Source: an uncultured Collinsella sp.
Lineage (GTDB): Bacteria > Actinomycetota > Coriobacteriia > Coriobacteriales > Coriobacteriaceae
NCBI GenBank assembly: GCA_934650975.1
Contig: CAKUFW010000082.1
Location: 1 to 8,386 of the forward strand
Direction: 5' to 3'
Length of the DNA stretch: 8,386 nucleotides
A program made the position numbers and the translations under genes. The notes under the pieces are model-generated. The model saw only the letters and a list, made by a program, of their open reading frames with translations. It was not told the origin of the DNA and did not search any database. The first letter of the stretch is position 1. Every line of letters begins with the position of its first letter. Shown one piece after another: positions 1 through 7,204 of this stretch.

Positions 1-14
1 TCGATCGCGAGTTC

Positions 15-52
15 CGCACGAGCCGGAGAGCACTTAATGTGCTCTCCGTGCG
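15..52 (+). promoter_or_regulatory. Structured leader hairpin upstream of the serine dehydratase gene
   Basis: GGAGAGCAC (25-33) pairs perfectly with GTGCTCTCC (39-47) around a TTAAT loop. After a five-base bulge on the left side, CGCAC (15-19) pairs with GTGCG (48-52), giving about 14 bp in total. No T-run follows, so it is not a textbook intrinsic terminator. Just downstream the octamer CGAGCAGG occurs twice (51-58 and 65-72), flanking a GGAC-T-GTCC mini-palindrome (57-65). The element lies 71 bases before the start codon. It could be a cis-regulatory leader of the dehydratase gene or the end of an upstream transcript; the window starts too close to tell. It matches no riboswitch class that I can identify. 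Confidence 0.5.
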
Positions 53-110
53 AGCAGGACTGTCCGAGCAGGCGACCTTATGCCCCGCCCCTCGGGACGA
101 CGAGCCACGT

Positions 111-117
111 AAAGGAG
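111..117 (+). promoter_or_regulatory. Ribosome binding site deciding the serine dehydratase start
   Basis: AAAGGAG lies five bases before the ATG at 123. It supports that start over the in-frame start at 39, which falls inside the leader hairpin and has no Shine-Dalgarno sequence. Confidence 0.8.
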
Positions 118-122
118 CAGCC

Positions 123-1730
123 ATGGCAGGCAAGCCGCAAACACTAGCTACGACCTCGGCATTCGAGATCTTGGGCCCCGTCATGGTCGGCCCCAGCTCA
201 TCGCACACCGCCGGCGCCCTGCGGTGCGCCCAGGTGGCAGCCAGCCTGCTCGAGGGCCGCATCACCAAGGTCACCTTTGGCCTATGGAACTCCTTCGCGC
301 ACACCTACCGCGGCCACGGCACCGACCGCGCGCTCGTCGCGGGCATCCTGGGCCTCGACACCGACGACGAGAACATCAAGCAGGCCTTCGACCTCGCACG
401 CGAGCAGGGCCTCGACTATCACTTTGACATCAAGGGCGACGACGCCTCCATTCACCCCAACACCGTCGACATCGACATGGTCGACAATACGGGCGCCACG
501 GCGCAGGTCCGCGGCGAGAGCCTGGGCGGCGGCAAGATGCGCATCAGCCGCATCAACGGCGTCGGCGTCGACATCTCGGGCATGTACTCCACGCTCTTTG
601 TGGCGCACTACGATGTCCCCGGCGTGCTCGCCGCGCTCACCAACCTGCTCGCCTACGCCCACGTGAACATCGCCTTCTGCCGTACCTACCGCACCGAAGT
701 GGGCGGCCAGGCCTACTCCGTCTTTGAGACCGACGGCGCGCCCGACGACACCGTCATCCCCATGCTGCGCAAGCTCGACAATGTCGATTATGCGACCTTT
801 ATCGAGCTCCCCGGTTCGGCCTCGTCGCTCTCCCCCGGCGTCTCGGCCAAGGAGATCTTCGACGACGGCGAGCAGCTGCTCGACGCCTGCGAGGAGCTAG
901 GCCTCAACATCGGTGCCGTCATGGCCGTGCGTGAGGCGCGCCTCACCGGCGAGGCGCACGCCGTCGCCGCCATGCGCCGCGTGCTCGAAGTCATGAAGGA
1001 CGAGACCACGGCCCCCATCGCCAATCCGCAGCGTTCGCTTGGCGGCCTCATCGGCGGCGAGGCGAAACTCGTCGATGCCACCGGCCGCAACGACCTGAGC
1101 TCCAGCTTAATGGGCGCCGTCCAGACCGATGCCGTGGCCCGCGCCATGGCCGTGCTCGAGCGCTCTGCCACCATGGGCGTGATCGTCGCCGCCCCTACGG
1201 CAGGCTCCGCGGGCGTCGTGCCCGGCTGCGTGCTGGCGCTGGCCAACCACCTGCAGCTCGATGACGAGCAGGTCATGGATGCCCTCTACTGTGCCGCCGC
1301 CATCGGCCTCAATCTCACCACGAGCGCCTGCGTCGCCGGCGCCGAGGGCGGATGCCAGGCCGAGGTGGGAAGCGCCGCCGCCATGGCCGCCGCCGCGCTG
1401 GTGCAGATGCTGGGAGGCACGCCGGAGCAGGCACTCGACGCCAGTTCCATCGCGCTAAGCAATCTGCTAGGCCTCGTTTGCGATCCCGTGGGCGGTCTTG
1501 TTGAGGTGCCGTGCCAAAACCGCAATGCCATCGGCGTGGCCGCGGCCTTCAGCTCGGCCCAGCTCGCGCTCGCCGGCATCAAGAGCCTGGTGCCGTTTGA
1601 CCAGATGGCGCATGTGATGCTGTCGGTGGGCCACGCCCTGCCGGCAACCCTGCGCGAGACGGCCAAGGGCGGCATCGCTCAAGCCCCGGCCGCGCTTTCT
1701 GCCTGCGCCAAATGCGGCATATGCGGATAG
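123..1730 (+). CDS. sdaA: L-serine dehydratase (L-serine ammonia-lyase), iron-sulfur-dependent, single chain with beta, ACT and alpha parts
   Basis: This 535-residue cytoplasmic enzyme should convert L-serine to pyruvate and ammonia. The beta domain (about residues 13-150) carries the GPSSSHTAGA motif near the N-terminus. An ACT-like domain follows (about 157-230, with HYDVPGVLAALTNLL), then the alpha catalytic domain (about 243-520, with APTAGSAGVVPG). Cys411, Cys453 and Cys464 are spaced 42 and 11 apart, as I recall for the three [4Fe-4S] ligands of the Legionella enzyme. The C-terminus ends CAKCGICG, and a near-terminal Cys is known in this family to cap the cluster. The ACT-bearing beta part resembles the Bacillus two-subunit form (SdaAB/SdaAA), here fused into one chain; E. 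coli SdaA is about 454 residues and lacks ACT. The start at 123 follows a good ribosome binding site. The gene appears monocistronic, since a promoter-like -10 box precedes the next gene. The family is secure; serine binding by the ACT domain is inferred. Confidence 0.95.
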   Translation: MAGKPQTLATTSAFEILGPVMVGPSSSHTAGALRCAQVAASLLEGRITKVTFGLWNSFAHTYRGHGTDRALVAGILGLDTDDENIKQAFDLAREQGLDYHFDIKGDDASIHPNTVDIDMVDNTGATAQVRGESLGGGKMRISRINGVGVDISGMYSTLFVAHYDVPGVLAALTNLLAYAHVNIAFCRTYRTEVGGQAYSVFETDGAPDDTVIPMLRKLDNVDYATFIELPGSASSLSPGVSAKEIFDDGEQLLDACEELGLNIGAVMAVREARLTGEAHAVAAMRRVLEVMKDETTAPIANPQRSLGGLIGGEAKLVDATGRNDLSSSLMGAVQTDAVARAMAVLERSATMGVIVAAPTAGSAGVVPGCVLALANHLQLDDEQVMDALYCAAAIGLNLTTSACVAGAEGGCQAEVGSAAAMAAAALVQMLGGTPEQALDASSIALSNLLGLVCDPVGGLVEVPCQNRNAIGVAAAFSSAQLALAGIKSLVPFDQMAHVMLSVGHALPATLRETAKGGIAQAPAALSACAKCGICG

Positions 1731-1761
1731 GCAGACTTCTCCAAACTGATACTGTTTCCGC

Positions 1762-1790
1762 ACCACAAACAACAGGCTAATCGCTATAAT
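1762..1790 (+). promoter_or_regulatory. Probable sigma-70-type promoter of the L,D-transpeptidase gene
   Basis: A perfect TATAAT lies at 1785-1790, 57 bases before the ATG at 1848. With a 17-base spacer the -35 position reads ACCACA (1762-1767), matching only the last three bases of TTGACA. The stretch is visibly more AT-rich than the surrounding genes. The -10 box is convincing and the -35 weak. Confidence 0.5.
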
Positions 1791-1847
1791 GCAAGCCCAG
1801 TTAAAACACGATGAGCCGCAAGGCGAAACTCGAAGGAAATATAAACG

Positions 1848-3593
1848 ATGTCGCAAATCGACCGCAGCAACATGATTCCCGATCCGCAACAGCCCAGTAG
1901 GCATACTGGCGGCGTCCAATCGCCGCGCCCCATCGCGCCGGCTCACAGCCAACAACACGGCTCGGCCAATGCCTCTCAGCGCCCGAATCAGCGTCAATAC
2001 CAGCCGCATCAACAATATCAGCAGCGTCCCGCACAGGGTGCCGCCCCCAAGCAGGGTCCTTCGCACGCTCGCGCGGCAAGCAATCGCGGGCCCGCGGACA
2101 AGCGAACCAACAAAAGCAGCAAGTCGGGCGGAAAGACGGCCCTCTTTGTCGTCCTCGGCCTCGTCGCGATCGTCTACATCGTAGGCGTCGTGGCGTTCTC
2201 GCAGGTCGCTTACCCCAACACTACCATCGCCGGCGTCGACATCTCGCTCTCTAACGCGTCATCGGCGGCCACCAAGGTCAACTCGGCATGGAAGCACTAT
2301 AAACTCACCGTGTCGGGCGACGACTTTAGCTGGACCTACCAGCCCGAGTCCGACGAGCCCATCGTCGACGGCGAAGAAGCCGCCCACGAGATTATCAGCA
2401 ACAACGAGCCGCTGCTGTGGCCGTCCCGCCTCATCTCTTCGCTCAACGGCAAAACCGATAGCGCCACCAAGAATGCCTCGGTCGACCTGGACCAGGACGT
2501 CGATCTGTCCATGCTCTCCGATGCCTTTGACCAAAAGCAGTTTGAGGAGGACCTGGGCAGCGCCATCGACGAGTTCAACGAGGGCCGCTCGGGCACCTTC
2601 GAAGCCGCCAGCTCCTATGACGAGAAGGCCGGCAAATTCACCGTTGAGAAAGCCCGGTCCAACGAGAAGCTCAACCGCGAGCATGTCATCAAATATGCCG
2701 AGATCGAGCTCGCGTCGCTCGCCGAGAACGTCGATATCACCAAGATCGGCAACGACGCCTACGAACCGCTCAACGGCACCCTCACCAACGACCAGATTCA
2801 GGCTGCATGCGACGCCGCCAATAACTTCCTGGGCGTCGATGTGACGCTTAAGCTCAACGGCAACGACGCCGGTAAGGTGGATGGCAGCTCGGTGCTGCAG
2901 TGGATCAGCTTTGCCGATCCGGCCAACCCCACGCTCGATACGTCGCAGATCGGCAGCTGGGCCGCCGAGCTCGCCAACGGCTTTAACACCGTGGGCTCCA
3001 CCCGCTGGTGGACACGCGCCGACGGCAAGGAGTGCGCTGTCGAGGGCGGCGACTTTGGCTGGTCCATCGACAGCGACACGCTCGCCAAGCAGGTCGAGGA
3101 CGCTATCAACAACAAGCAGACCGGTGATATCGAAATTTCGTACTCCAAGAAAGCCGACACGTTTACCGCCAAGGGCGAGCCCGATTGGAAGGCCTATATC
3201 GACGTCGACCTGTCCGAGCAGCACGCGCGCTACTACGACGAGAACGGCAATATCGTGTGGGAGGCCAACTTTATTTCCGGCAAACCGGGCGAAGACGCCA
3301 CCCCGGAGGGCGTGTGGCAGATCAACAGCAACGACGGCGCAAGCAAGCTCATCGGTGCCAAAGACCCCGAAACCGGAAAGCCCAAATACGAGAGCCCGGT
3401 CAGCTATTGGATGCCGTTCGAGGGCAATATGATCGGTTTCCACGACGCCACCTGGCAAAACGACAAGAGCTTCGACAACGCCGAGTCCTATAAGTGGTGC
3501 GGAAGCCACGGCTGCATCAACCTGCGCCTGGCCGATGCCAAGGCACTCCACGACTGCATTAAAGTCGGGCTGTGCGTGGTCGTGCACTCGTAG
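1848..3593 (+). CDS. Membrane-anchored L,D-transpeptidase, YkuD family, with peptidoglycan-binding region
   Basis: This 581-residue protein should form 3-3 (L,D) cross-links or attach proteins or caps to peptidoglycan on the outer face of the membrane. Residues 1-95 form a cytoplasmic tail rich in Gln and Pro (16 Gln in the first 70) ending in a basic patch. One transmembrane helix follows (97-119). The extracytoplasmic part starts with AYPNTTIAGVDISLSNASSA, which looks like the opening of a putative peptidoglycan-binding (PG_binding_4) repeat. A similar module seems to occupy about residues 300-430. The YkuD domain covers about 446-581, with TPEGVWQIN, His532 in GFHDATW, and the active-site SHGCINLR, whose nucleophile is Cys556. 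All catalytic residues are present. The start is supported by AAGGAA nine or so bases upstream. The enzyme class is secure; the physiological role and acceptor are not determined by sequence. Confidence 0.93.
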   Translation: MSQIDRSNMIPDPQQPSRHTGGVQSPRPIAPAHSQQHGSANASQRPNQRQYQPHQQYQQRPAQGAAPKQGPSHARAASNRGPADKRTNKSSKSGGKTALFVVLGLVAIVYIVGVVAFSQVAYPNTTIAGVDISLSNASSAATKVNSAWKHYKLTVSGDDFSWTYQPESDEPIVDGEEAAHEIISNNEPLLWPSRLISSLNGKTDSATKNASVDLDQDVDLSMLSDAFDQKQFEEDLGSAIDEFNEGRSGTFEAASSYDEKAGKFTVEKARSNEKLNREHVIKYAEIELASLAENVDITKIGNDAYEPLNGTLTNDQIQAACDAANNFLGVDVTLKLNGNDAGKVDGSSVLQWISFADPANPTLDTSQIGSWAAELANGFNTVGSTRWWTRADGKECAVEGGDFGWSIDSDTLAKQVEDAINNKQTGDIEISYSKKADTFTAKGEPDWKAYIDVDLSEQHARYYDENGNIVWEANFISGKPGEDATPEGVWQINSNDGASKLIGAKDPETGKPKYESPVSYWMPFEGNMIGFHDATWQNDKSFDNAESYKWCGSHGCINLRLADAKALHDCIKVGLCVVVHS

Positions 3594-3604
3594 GGAACCG
3601 CGCC

Positions 3605-3633
3605 TTGACACAACGGGGAACTGACGCTCCAAT
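3605..3633 (+). promoter_or_regulatory. Probable promoter of the exporter operon
   Basis: A perfect TTGACA -35 box (3605-3610) is followed after exactly 17 bases by TCCAAT (3628-3633), which matches TATAAT at four of six positions. It starts 12 bases after the transpeptidase stop codon and would give a leader of about 80 bases before the fusion protein gene. Confidence 0.5.
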
Positions 3634-3644
3634 CTAACAGTTCC
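3617..3644. promoter_or_regulatory. Inverted repeat overlapping the exporter promoter, possible operator
   Basis: GGAACTG (3617-3623) and CAGTTCC (3638-3644) form perfect 7-bp arms separated by 14 bases. The repeat spans the proposed -10 box and start point, where a repressor would block transcription. It could instead form an RNA hairpin at the end of the transpeptidase transcript, but no T-run follows. Which regulator binds it, if any, is unknown; the TetR protein at 7205-7816 is one candidate. Confidence 0.4.
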
Positions 3645-3658
3645 GAAAGATACCGCCC

Positions 3659-3688
3659 TATGCGCCCGCCTCTCGCGACGGGCGCATA
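3659..3688 (+). other. Ten-bp hairpin in the leader of the exporter operon
   Basis: TATGCGCCCG (3659-3668) and CGGGCGCATA (3679-3688) form a perfect 10-bp stem around a 10-base loop. The stem ends 22 bases before the AAAGGAG of the fusion protein gene. It lacks a downstream T-tract, so a rho-independent terminator for the transpeptidase gene is only a weak possibility. If transcription starts from the promoter just upstream, it is part of the 5' untranslated region and could act as a stabilising or attenuating element. Confidence 0.5.
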
Positions 3689-3710
3689 TACTTATCGAGG
3701 AACTTTCTAT

Positions 3711-3717
3711 AAAGGAG
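3711..3717 (+). promoter_or_regulatory. Ribosome binding site deciding the fusion protein start
   Basis: AAAGGAG lies five bases before the ATG at 3723. The in-frame ATG at 3660 lies inside the hairpin stem and has no Shine-Dalgarno sequence, so 3723 is chosen. Confidence 0.8.
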
Positions 3718-3722
3718 ACGCC

Positions 3723-5141
3723 ATGTCGAATGTCCCCACCATCACCCCGGGACCGAATGATACCGAGCACGCGCCCGAGGGTGCCACCGAAACGCTTCCC
3801 CTCATAACGAGCGCGCACACCGCGCAGCAAAACGGCGCCGGCGATACGGCCGAGATTTCTGACGAAGAGGCCTATGCCAAACTCAAGGCGAAGCGTGCCG
3901 AGCGTCGGCGCAAAAAGCTCATCCGACGCGGCATTGCGGCCGGCGTCGTGGGCGCTATCGTGCTCATCGCCGTTGTCGTGACCTTAGTCATCAACGCGCA
4001 GCCAGCAGGGACCACCGGGCCGGTGACCGACATGGTCACCGAGGGTACGTTTACGACCACCGTTGAGGCAAAAGGCCAGCTCAAGCCTATTTCGGCTTCG
4101 GTGGTCTCCCCTTCCGTCGACGGCACGGTGGCATCGATCAACGTGCAGGCCGGGCAGTCCGTCAACGAGGGCGACGTGCTCATGACCATTAAAAATGACG
4201 AGCTCGACCGCAACGTTGCCGAGGCGCAGCGCGCGGTGGCCGCCGCCCAGGAAGACCTCGCCAACGCACAGAAGGCGATAGCTGCCGCCCAAGCCACTCC
4301 AGCGACGGACGCAGATGCGGCAGGCGCGGGTGGCGCCAGTGGCACCGTCGACACAAGCGCCGTCTCGAGCGCCCAGCGCAACCTGGCCTCGGCCCAGGCG
4401 ACCCTAGACCAGGCCAATGCGAAGGCCGCCGAGCGCACGGTGACGGCGCCGAGCTCGGGCAGCATCGTCGAGCTCAACGCCAAAGTCGGCGCCACGGTGA
4501 CGGGCGGCATGATTATGGGCGAAGGCGATACGAGCGGCGGCAAACAGTGCATGCAGATCGCCGACCTGTCCAAGATGAAGGTCACCGTGCAGGTGGGCGA
4601 AAAGGACATTGCCAAGATCGCCGTGGGTCAGAGTGCCAACGTAACCTATCCGGCCTTCCCCGATATTGTGAGCCAGGGAACGGTCACGGCTATCGCCTCG
4701 GTCGCGAACTCCGATTCCACCTACGGCGGTGGTGGCAGCGTGACCTTTAACGTCGACATCCTCATCGAGGCGCCCGATGCGCGCCTGAAGCCAGGTATGA
4801 CGGCCGAGGTCTCAGTGGTAACCGAGCAGCTCGACGACGTGGTGATGGTGCCGACGATGGCGCTCATGACCGAGGACGGCGAGCACTATTACGTTAACGT
4901 GGCGACCGACGACGGGGGCAAGGAAACACGCCGTGTGAACGTGACCGTCGTGACGCAAAACGACAACGAGGCCGTGGTTGGCAAGACGCAGGTCAAGCGC
5001 GACGACCAGGGCAATGAGATTAACCCGGACGTACCTGTCACCAAGCTGCGCGATGGCGACACCCTCGTTATGGACACGGGCACGGGCATGACGGCCGACG
5101 GCGACGGCTCCGGCAGCATGGCCGCCGATGAGGACATGTAA
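3723..5141 (+). CDS. HlyD/MacA-type periplasmic-adaptor-like (membrane fusion) protein of an ABC exporter
   Basis: This 472-residue protein has a cytoplasmic N-tail, a very basic stretch (residues 54-69, with RAERRRKKLIRR) and one transmembrane helix (about 70-92), so the rest is extracytoplasmic. A split lipoyl-like domain is seen as VVSPSVDGTVASINVQAGQ (about 127-145, extending to 157) and TVTAPSSGSIVELNAKVGATV (about 239-259). Between the halves are two Ala/Gln-rich heptad segments (about 158-190 and 212-236) predicting a coiled-coil hairpin with a Gly/Ala/Asp-rich tip. A beta-barrel region follows and contains LKPGMTAEV (355-363), a family hallmark. The C-terminal tail is acidic and Gly-rich. 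It should assemble with the ATPase and permease encoded directly downstream. In a monoderm there is no TolC, so it probably conducts or stabilises substrate at the outer face, as proposed for B. subtilis YknX. Its TAA overlaps the next ATG by one base. Substrate unknown. Confidence 0.9.
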   Translation: MSNVPTITPGPNDTEHAPEGATETLPLITSAHTAQQNGAGDTAEISDEEAYAKLKAKRAERRRKKLIRRGIAAGVVGAIVLIAVVVTLVINAQPAGTTGPVTDMVTEGTFTTTVEAKGQLKPISASVVSPSVDGTVASINVQAGQSVNEGDVLMTIKNDELDRNVAEAQRAVAAAQEDLANAQKAIAAAQATPATDADAAGAGGASGTVDTSAVSSAQRNLASAQATLDQANAKAAERTVTAPSSGSIVELNAKVGATVTGGMIMGEGDTSGGKQCMQIADLSKMKVTVQVGEKDIAKIAVGQSANVTYPAFPDIVSQGTVTAIASVANSDSTYGGGGSVTFNVDILIEAPDARLKPGMTAEVSVVTEQLDDVVMVPTMALMTEDGEHYYVNVATDDGGKETRRVNVTVVTQNDNEAVVGKTQVKRDDQGNEINPDVPVTKLRDGDTLVMDTGTGMTADGDGSGSMAADEDM

Positions 5142-5914
5142 TGCGCCCCGTCATCGACATCCGCAACGTGCATCGCATCTTTGAGAGCGAGGCCGGCTGC
5201 GCCCATATCCTGCACAACGTGAGCCTGGCGGTGAATACCGGCGAGTTCGTCGCCATCACCGGCCCTTCGGGCTCCGGCAAGTCGACGCTCATGAACATCC
5301 TGGGCTGCCTGGACAAGCCGACGGCAGGCGACTATTACCTACAGGGCCTCAACGTGGCGGAGCTCGACGATGACGAGCTCACCGAAGTCCGCGCCCTGAG
5401 CATCGGCTTTGTCTTTCAGAGCTTTAACCTGCTGCCGCGCCTATCGGTCATCGAAAACGTCATGCTGCCGCTGTCGTACACCAACGTGCCGCGGGCTCAG
5501 CGTGAGATGCGAGCAGTCCATGCGTTGCAAGCCGTCACGCTGCCGGTCGACCACTGGGACCACCGCATCTCCGAGCTCTCGGGCGGTCAGATGCAGCGGG
5601 TTGCCATCGCACGCGCCCTCGTCAACGACCCGCCCATCATCCTGGCCGACGAACCCACGGGAAACCTGGACTCCACCACCGGAGCGCTCGTGATGGAGAC
5701 CTTCCACAAGCTCCAGGAACGCGGCAAGACCATCGTGCTTATCACGCATGATCCCGGCATCGCCGCCGAGGCCGACCGCGCCGTGACCATTCGCGACGGC
5801 CGGATCCACGACGGAGCATATATCGCGCACGCGCCGCAGTCCCTGCGTGGCGCCGTTGATAAACTGCCCATGATTTCCACATCCGCCAACCCGACGAAAG
5901 GAGTGAAGGCATGA
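5141..5914 (+). CDS. ABC transporter ATP-binding protein, MacB/LolD type
   Basis: This 257-residue cytoplasmic nucleotide-binding subunit powers the exporter. Visible motifs, in order, are Walker A GPSGSGKST (41-49), Q-loop Gln93 in FVFQSFNLLPRLS, signature LSGGQMQRVAIARAL (from 146), Walker B ILADEPTGNLD with Asp170 and Glu171, and switch His203 in ITHD. The FQSFNLLPRLS and DEPTGNLD forms are typical of the MacB/LolD/FtsE group rather than importers. All catalytic residues are intact. The ATG shares its A with the preceding TAA, and a GAGG seven bases upstream lies inside the fusion protein gene, so translation is likely coupled. About 30 extra residues follow the conserved core at the C-terminus. 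The stop codon overlaps the permease ATG by four bases. Confidence 0.96.
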   Translation: MRPVIDIRNVHRIFESEAGCAHILHNVSLAVNTGEFVAITGPSGSGKSTLMNILGCLDKPTAGDYYLQGLNVAELDDDELTEVRALSIGFVFQSFNLLPRLSVIENVMLPLSYTNVPRAQREMRAVHALQAVTLPVDHWDHRISELSGGQMQRVAIARALVNDPPIILADEPTGNLDSTTGALVMETFHKLQERGKTIVLITHDPGIAAEADRAVTIRDGRIHDGAYIAHAPQSLRGAVDKLPMISTSANPTKGVKA

Positions 5915-7125
5915 GCACACGCGACCTTATCCAAGAAGCCCTTCACTCCCTCGAGGCAAACAAGGGACGCAGCCTACTCACCATCCTGGGCATCGTCATC
6001 GGCATCGCCTCCGTCATTGCCATGACCTCGCTTATCGGCGGTATCCAAAACAGCCTGGTTAACAGCCTGGGTCTCAACGCCGCGCGTATGGTGCAGATAT
6101 ATTCCTCGCAGGAGCTCACCGAGTCGGACGTCGAGAAACTCCGCAAGATGATGCCGCAGATTGAGCAGATCGGCATCGTGGACAGCGCCTATACCGAGTA
6201 CAAGGCCGGTGACAAAAGCTATACCGTTATGGCGCAGGGCGTCGACAGCGACATGCTCGACGCGGTGGGCGCCAGCAAGCTCGTCGCGGGGCGCACCTAC
6301 ACCCAGGCCGAGTCCCAATCGGGTGCACGCGTGGCGCTCATCAGCCGCGGCGGCGCCGACCAGCTGTACGGCAACGAACAGGACGCGCTGGGCAAGACCA
6401 TCAAGGTGTCCAACGGCGAGGTGCAAATTGTCGGCGTCATCGACGGCGGCAACGACTCCATGGGCTCCCTCGCGTTGTATATGTCGCGCGAGACCATTGC
6501 CGGCCTCTTTGGTGACGAGAACCCCTCATTCCCCAGCGTAACGGCGCTCGCCGTCGAGGGAACCGACATGGATGAGCTCTGCAAAACGATTGAGTCCAAG
6601 GTGCTCAGCATGAAGGGCATTGCGGACGACGACGAATACGACAGCGTCTCGGCGACCTCGATGAAAAGCGCCATCGACGCCCTCAACTCCTTTATGGGCG
6701 CGTTTTCGCTCATCATGGGCGCCGTCGCCAGCATTTCGCTGCTCGTGGGCGGTATCGGCATCATGAACATGATGCTCACCAACGTGACCGAGCGTATTCG
6801 CGAGATCGGCATTCGTCGAGCCCTAGGTGCCAGCCGTCGCGATATCACCGCGCAGTTTTTGGCCGAATCCTCGGCACTGTGCATCACTGGCGGTCTGCTG
6901 GGTGTTTTGATTGGCTACCTGCTGGCCTGGGGCTTGGCAATCTTTGCCGCAGGCTCTGGCGTACTTGGCGAGCTCGGCGCCAGCGGAACCATTACGCCGA
7001 GTTTTTCGATCGCCACGGTGCTGCTGGCCTTTGCGGTCTCCGTCGGCATCGGCGTCATCTTTGGCTTCTATCCCGCCCGCCGAGCCGCAAAACTCGATCC
7101 CGTGGAATGTCTGAGATACCAGTAA
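5911..7125 (+). CDS. ABC transporter permease, MacB/FtsX type
   Basis: This 404-residue membrane subunit shows the four-helix MacB topology. Helix 1 is at about 21-43 (LLTILGIVIGIASVIAMTS). A large extracytoplasmic MacB_PCD-like domain covers about 45-260. Helix 2 is at about 262-289, helix 3 at about 321-347 and helix 4 at about 366-388. Between helices 2 and 3 lies ERIREIGIRRALGASRRDI (294-312), the conserved cytoplasmic coupling segment of the family. The C-terminus ends YPARRAAKLDPVECLRYQ, also characteristic. AAAGGAG lies ahead of the ATG, and the ATGA overlap with the ATPase gene shows a single operon. It would act as a dimer, using ATP hydrolysis for mechanotransmission to move a peptide, lipid or drug outward. 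Unlike Gram-negative MacB, the ATPase is a separate polypeptide. Substrate unknown. Confidence 0.95.
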   Translation: MSTRDLIQEALHSLEANKGRSLLTILGIVIGIASVIAMTSLIGGIQNSLVNSLGLNAARMVQIYSSQELTESDVEKLRKMMPQIEQIGIVDSAYTEYKAGDKSYTVMAQGVDSDMLDAVGASKLVAGRTYTQAESQSGARVALISRGGADQLYGNEQDALGKTIKVSNGEVQIVGVIDGGNDSMGSLALYMSRETIAGLFGDENPSFPSVTALAVEGTDMDELCKTIESKVLSMKGIADDDEYDSVSATSMKSAIDALNSFMGAFSLIMGAVASISLLVGGIGIMNMMLTNVTERIREIGIRRALGASRRDITAQFLAESSALCITGGLLGVLIGYLLAWGLAIFAAGSGVLGELGASGTITPSFSIATVLLAFAVSVGIGVIFGFYPARRAAKLDPVECLRYQ

Positions 7126-7131
7126 AGCCAC

Positions 7132-7190
7132 CCCCCCATAAGTTGCGGTGAAATAGAGACAGTCCCTATTTCACCGCAACTTATGGGGGG
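7132..7190. repeat. Long perfect inverted repeat between convergent genes (REP-like or bidirectional terminator)
   Basis: The left arm 7132-7156 (starting with six C, then ATAAGTTGCGGTGAAATAG) is perfectly complementary to the right arm 7166-7190 (CTATTTCACCGCAACTTAT then six G). The loop is nine bases, AGACAGTCC. A 25-bp perfect stem fills most of the 79-base gap between the permease stop (7125) and the TetR stop (7205). No T-run follows on either strand, so it differs from a canonical intrinsic terminator, although it may end or stabilise both transcripts. The near-symmetric loop with GACAGTCCC is reminiscent of dispersed palindromes of the REP/BIME kind. No transposase is nearby. Confidence 0.75.
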
Positions 7191-7204
7191 ATGCGGCGTT
7201 GTCG

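Noticed and set aside
21..72. Glycine riboswitch suggested by GGAGAG followed by CTCTC and AGGAC near a serine gene
   Set aside because: Only 11 bases separate GGAGAG from CTCTC where a whole aptamer should lie, and the conserved core (CCGAAGGAGCAA-like) is absent.
1467..2066. A 199-codon minus-strand open frame across the dehydratase end and transpeptidase start
   Set aside because: It overlaps two well-supported plus-strand genes and the promoter between them, and its protein shows no family motif.
3660..3722. Upstream ATG extension of the membrane fusion protein by 21 residues
   Set aside because: The ATG is inside a hairpin stem with no ribosome binding site, while a strong AAAGGAG sits at the right distance before the ATG at 3723.
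2259..3830. A 523-codon open frame on the minus strand opposite the L,D-transpeptidase gene
   Set aside because: It lies almost wholly antisense to a gene with full catalytic motifs, shows no recognisable domain and is rich in Val, Gly and Leu as expected from mirror codons in GC-rich DNA. It has no convincing ribosome binding site.
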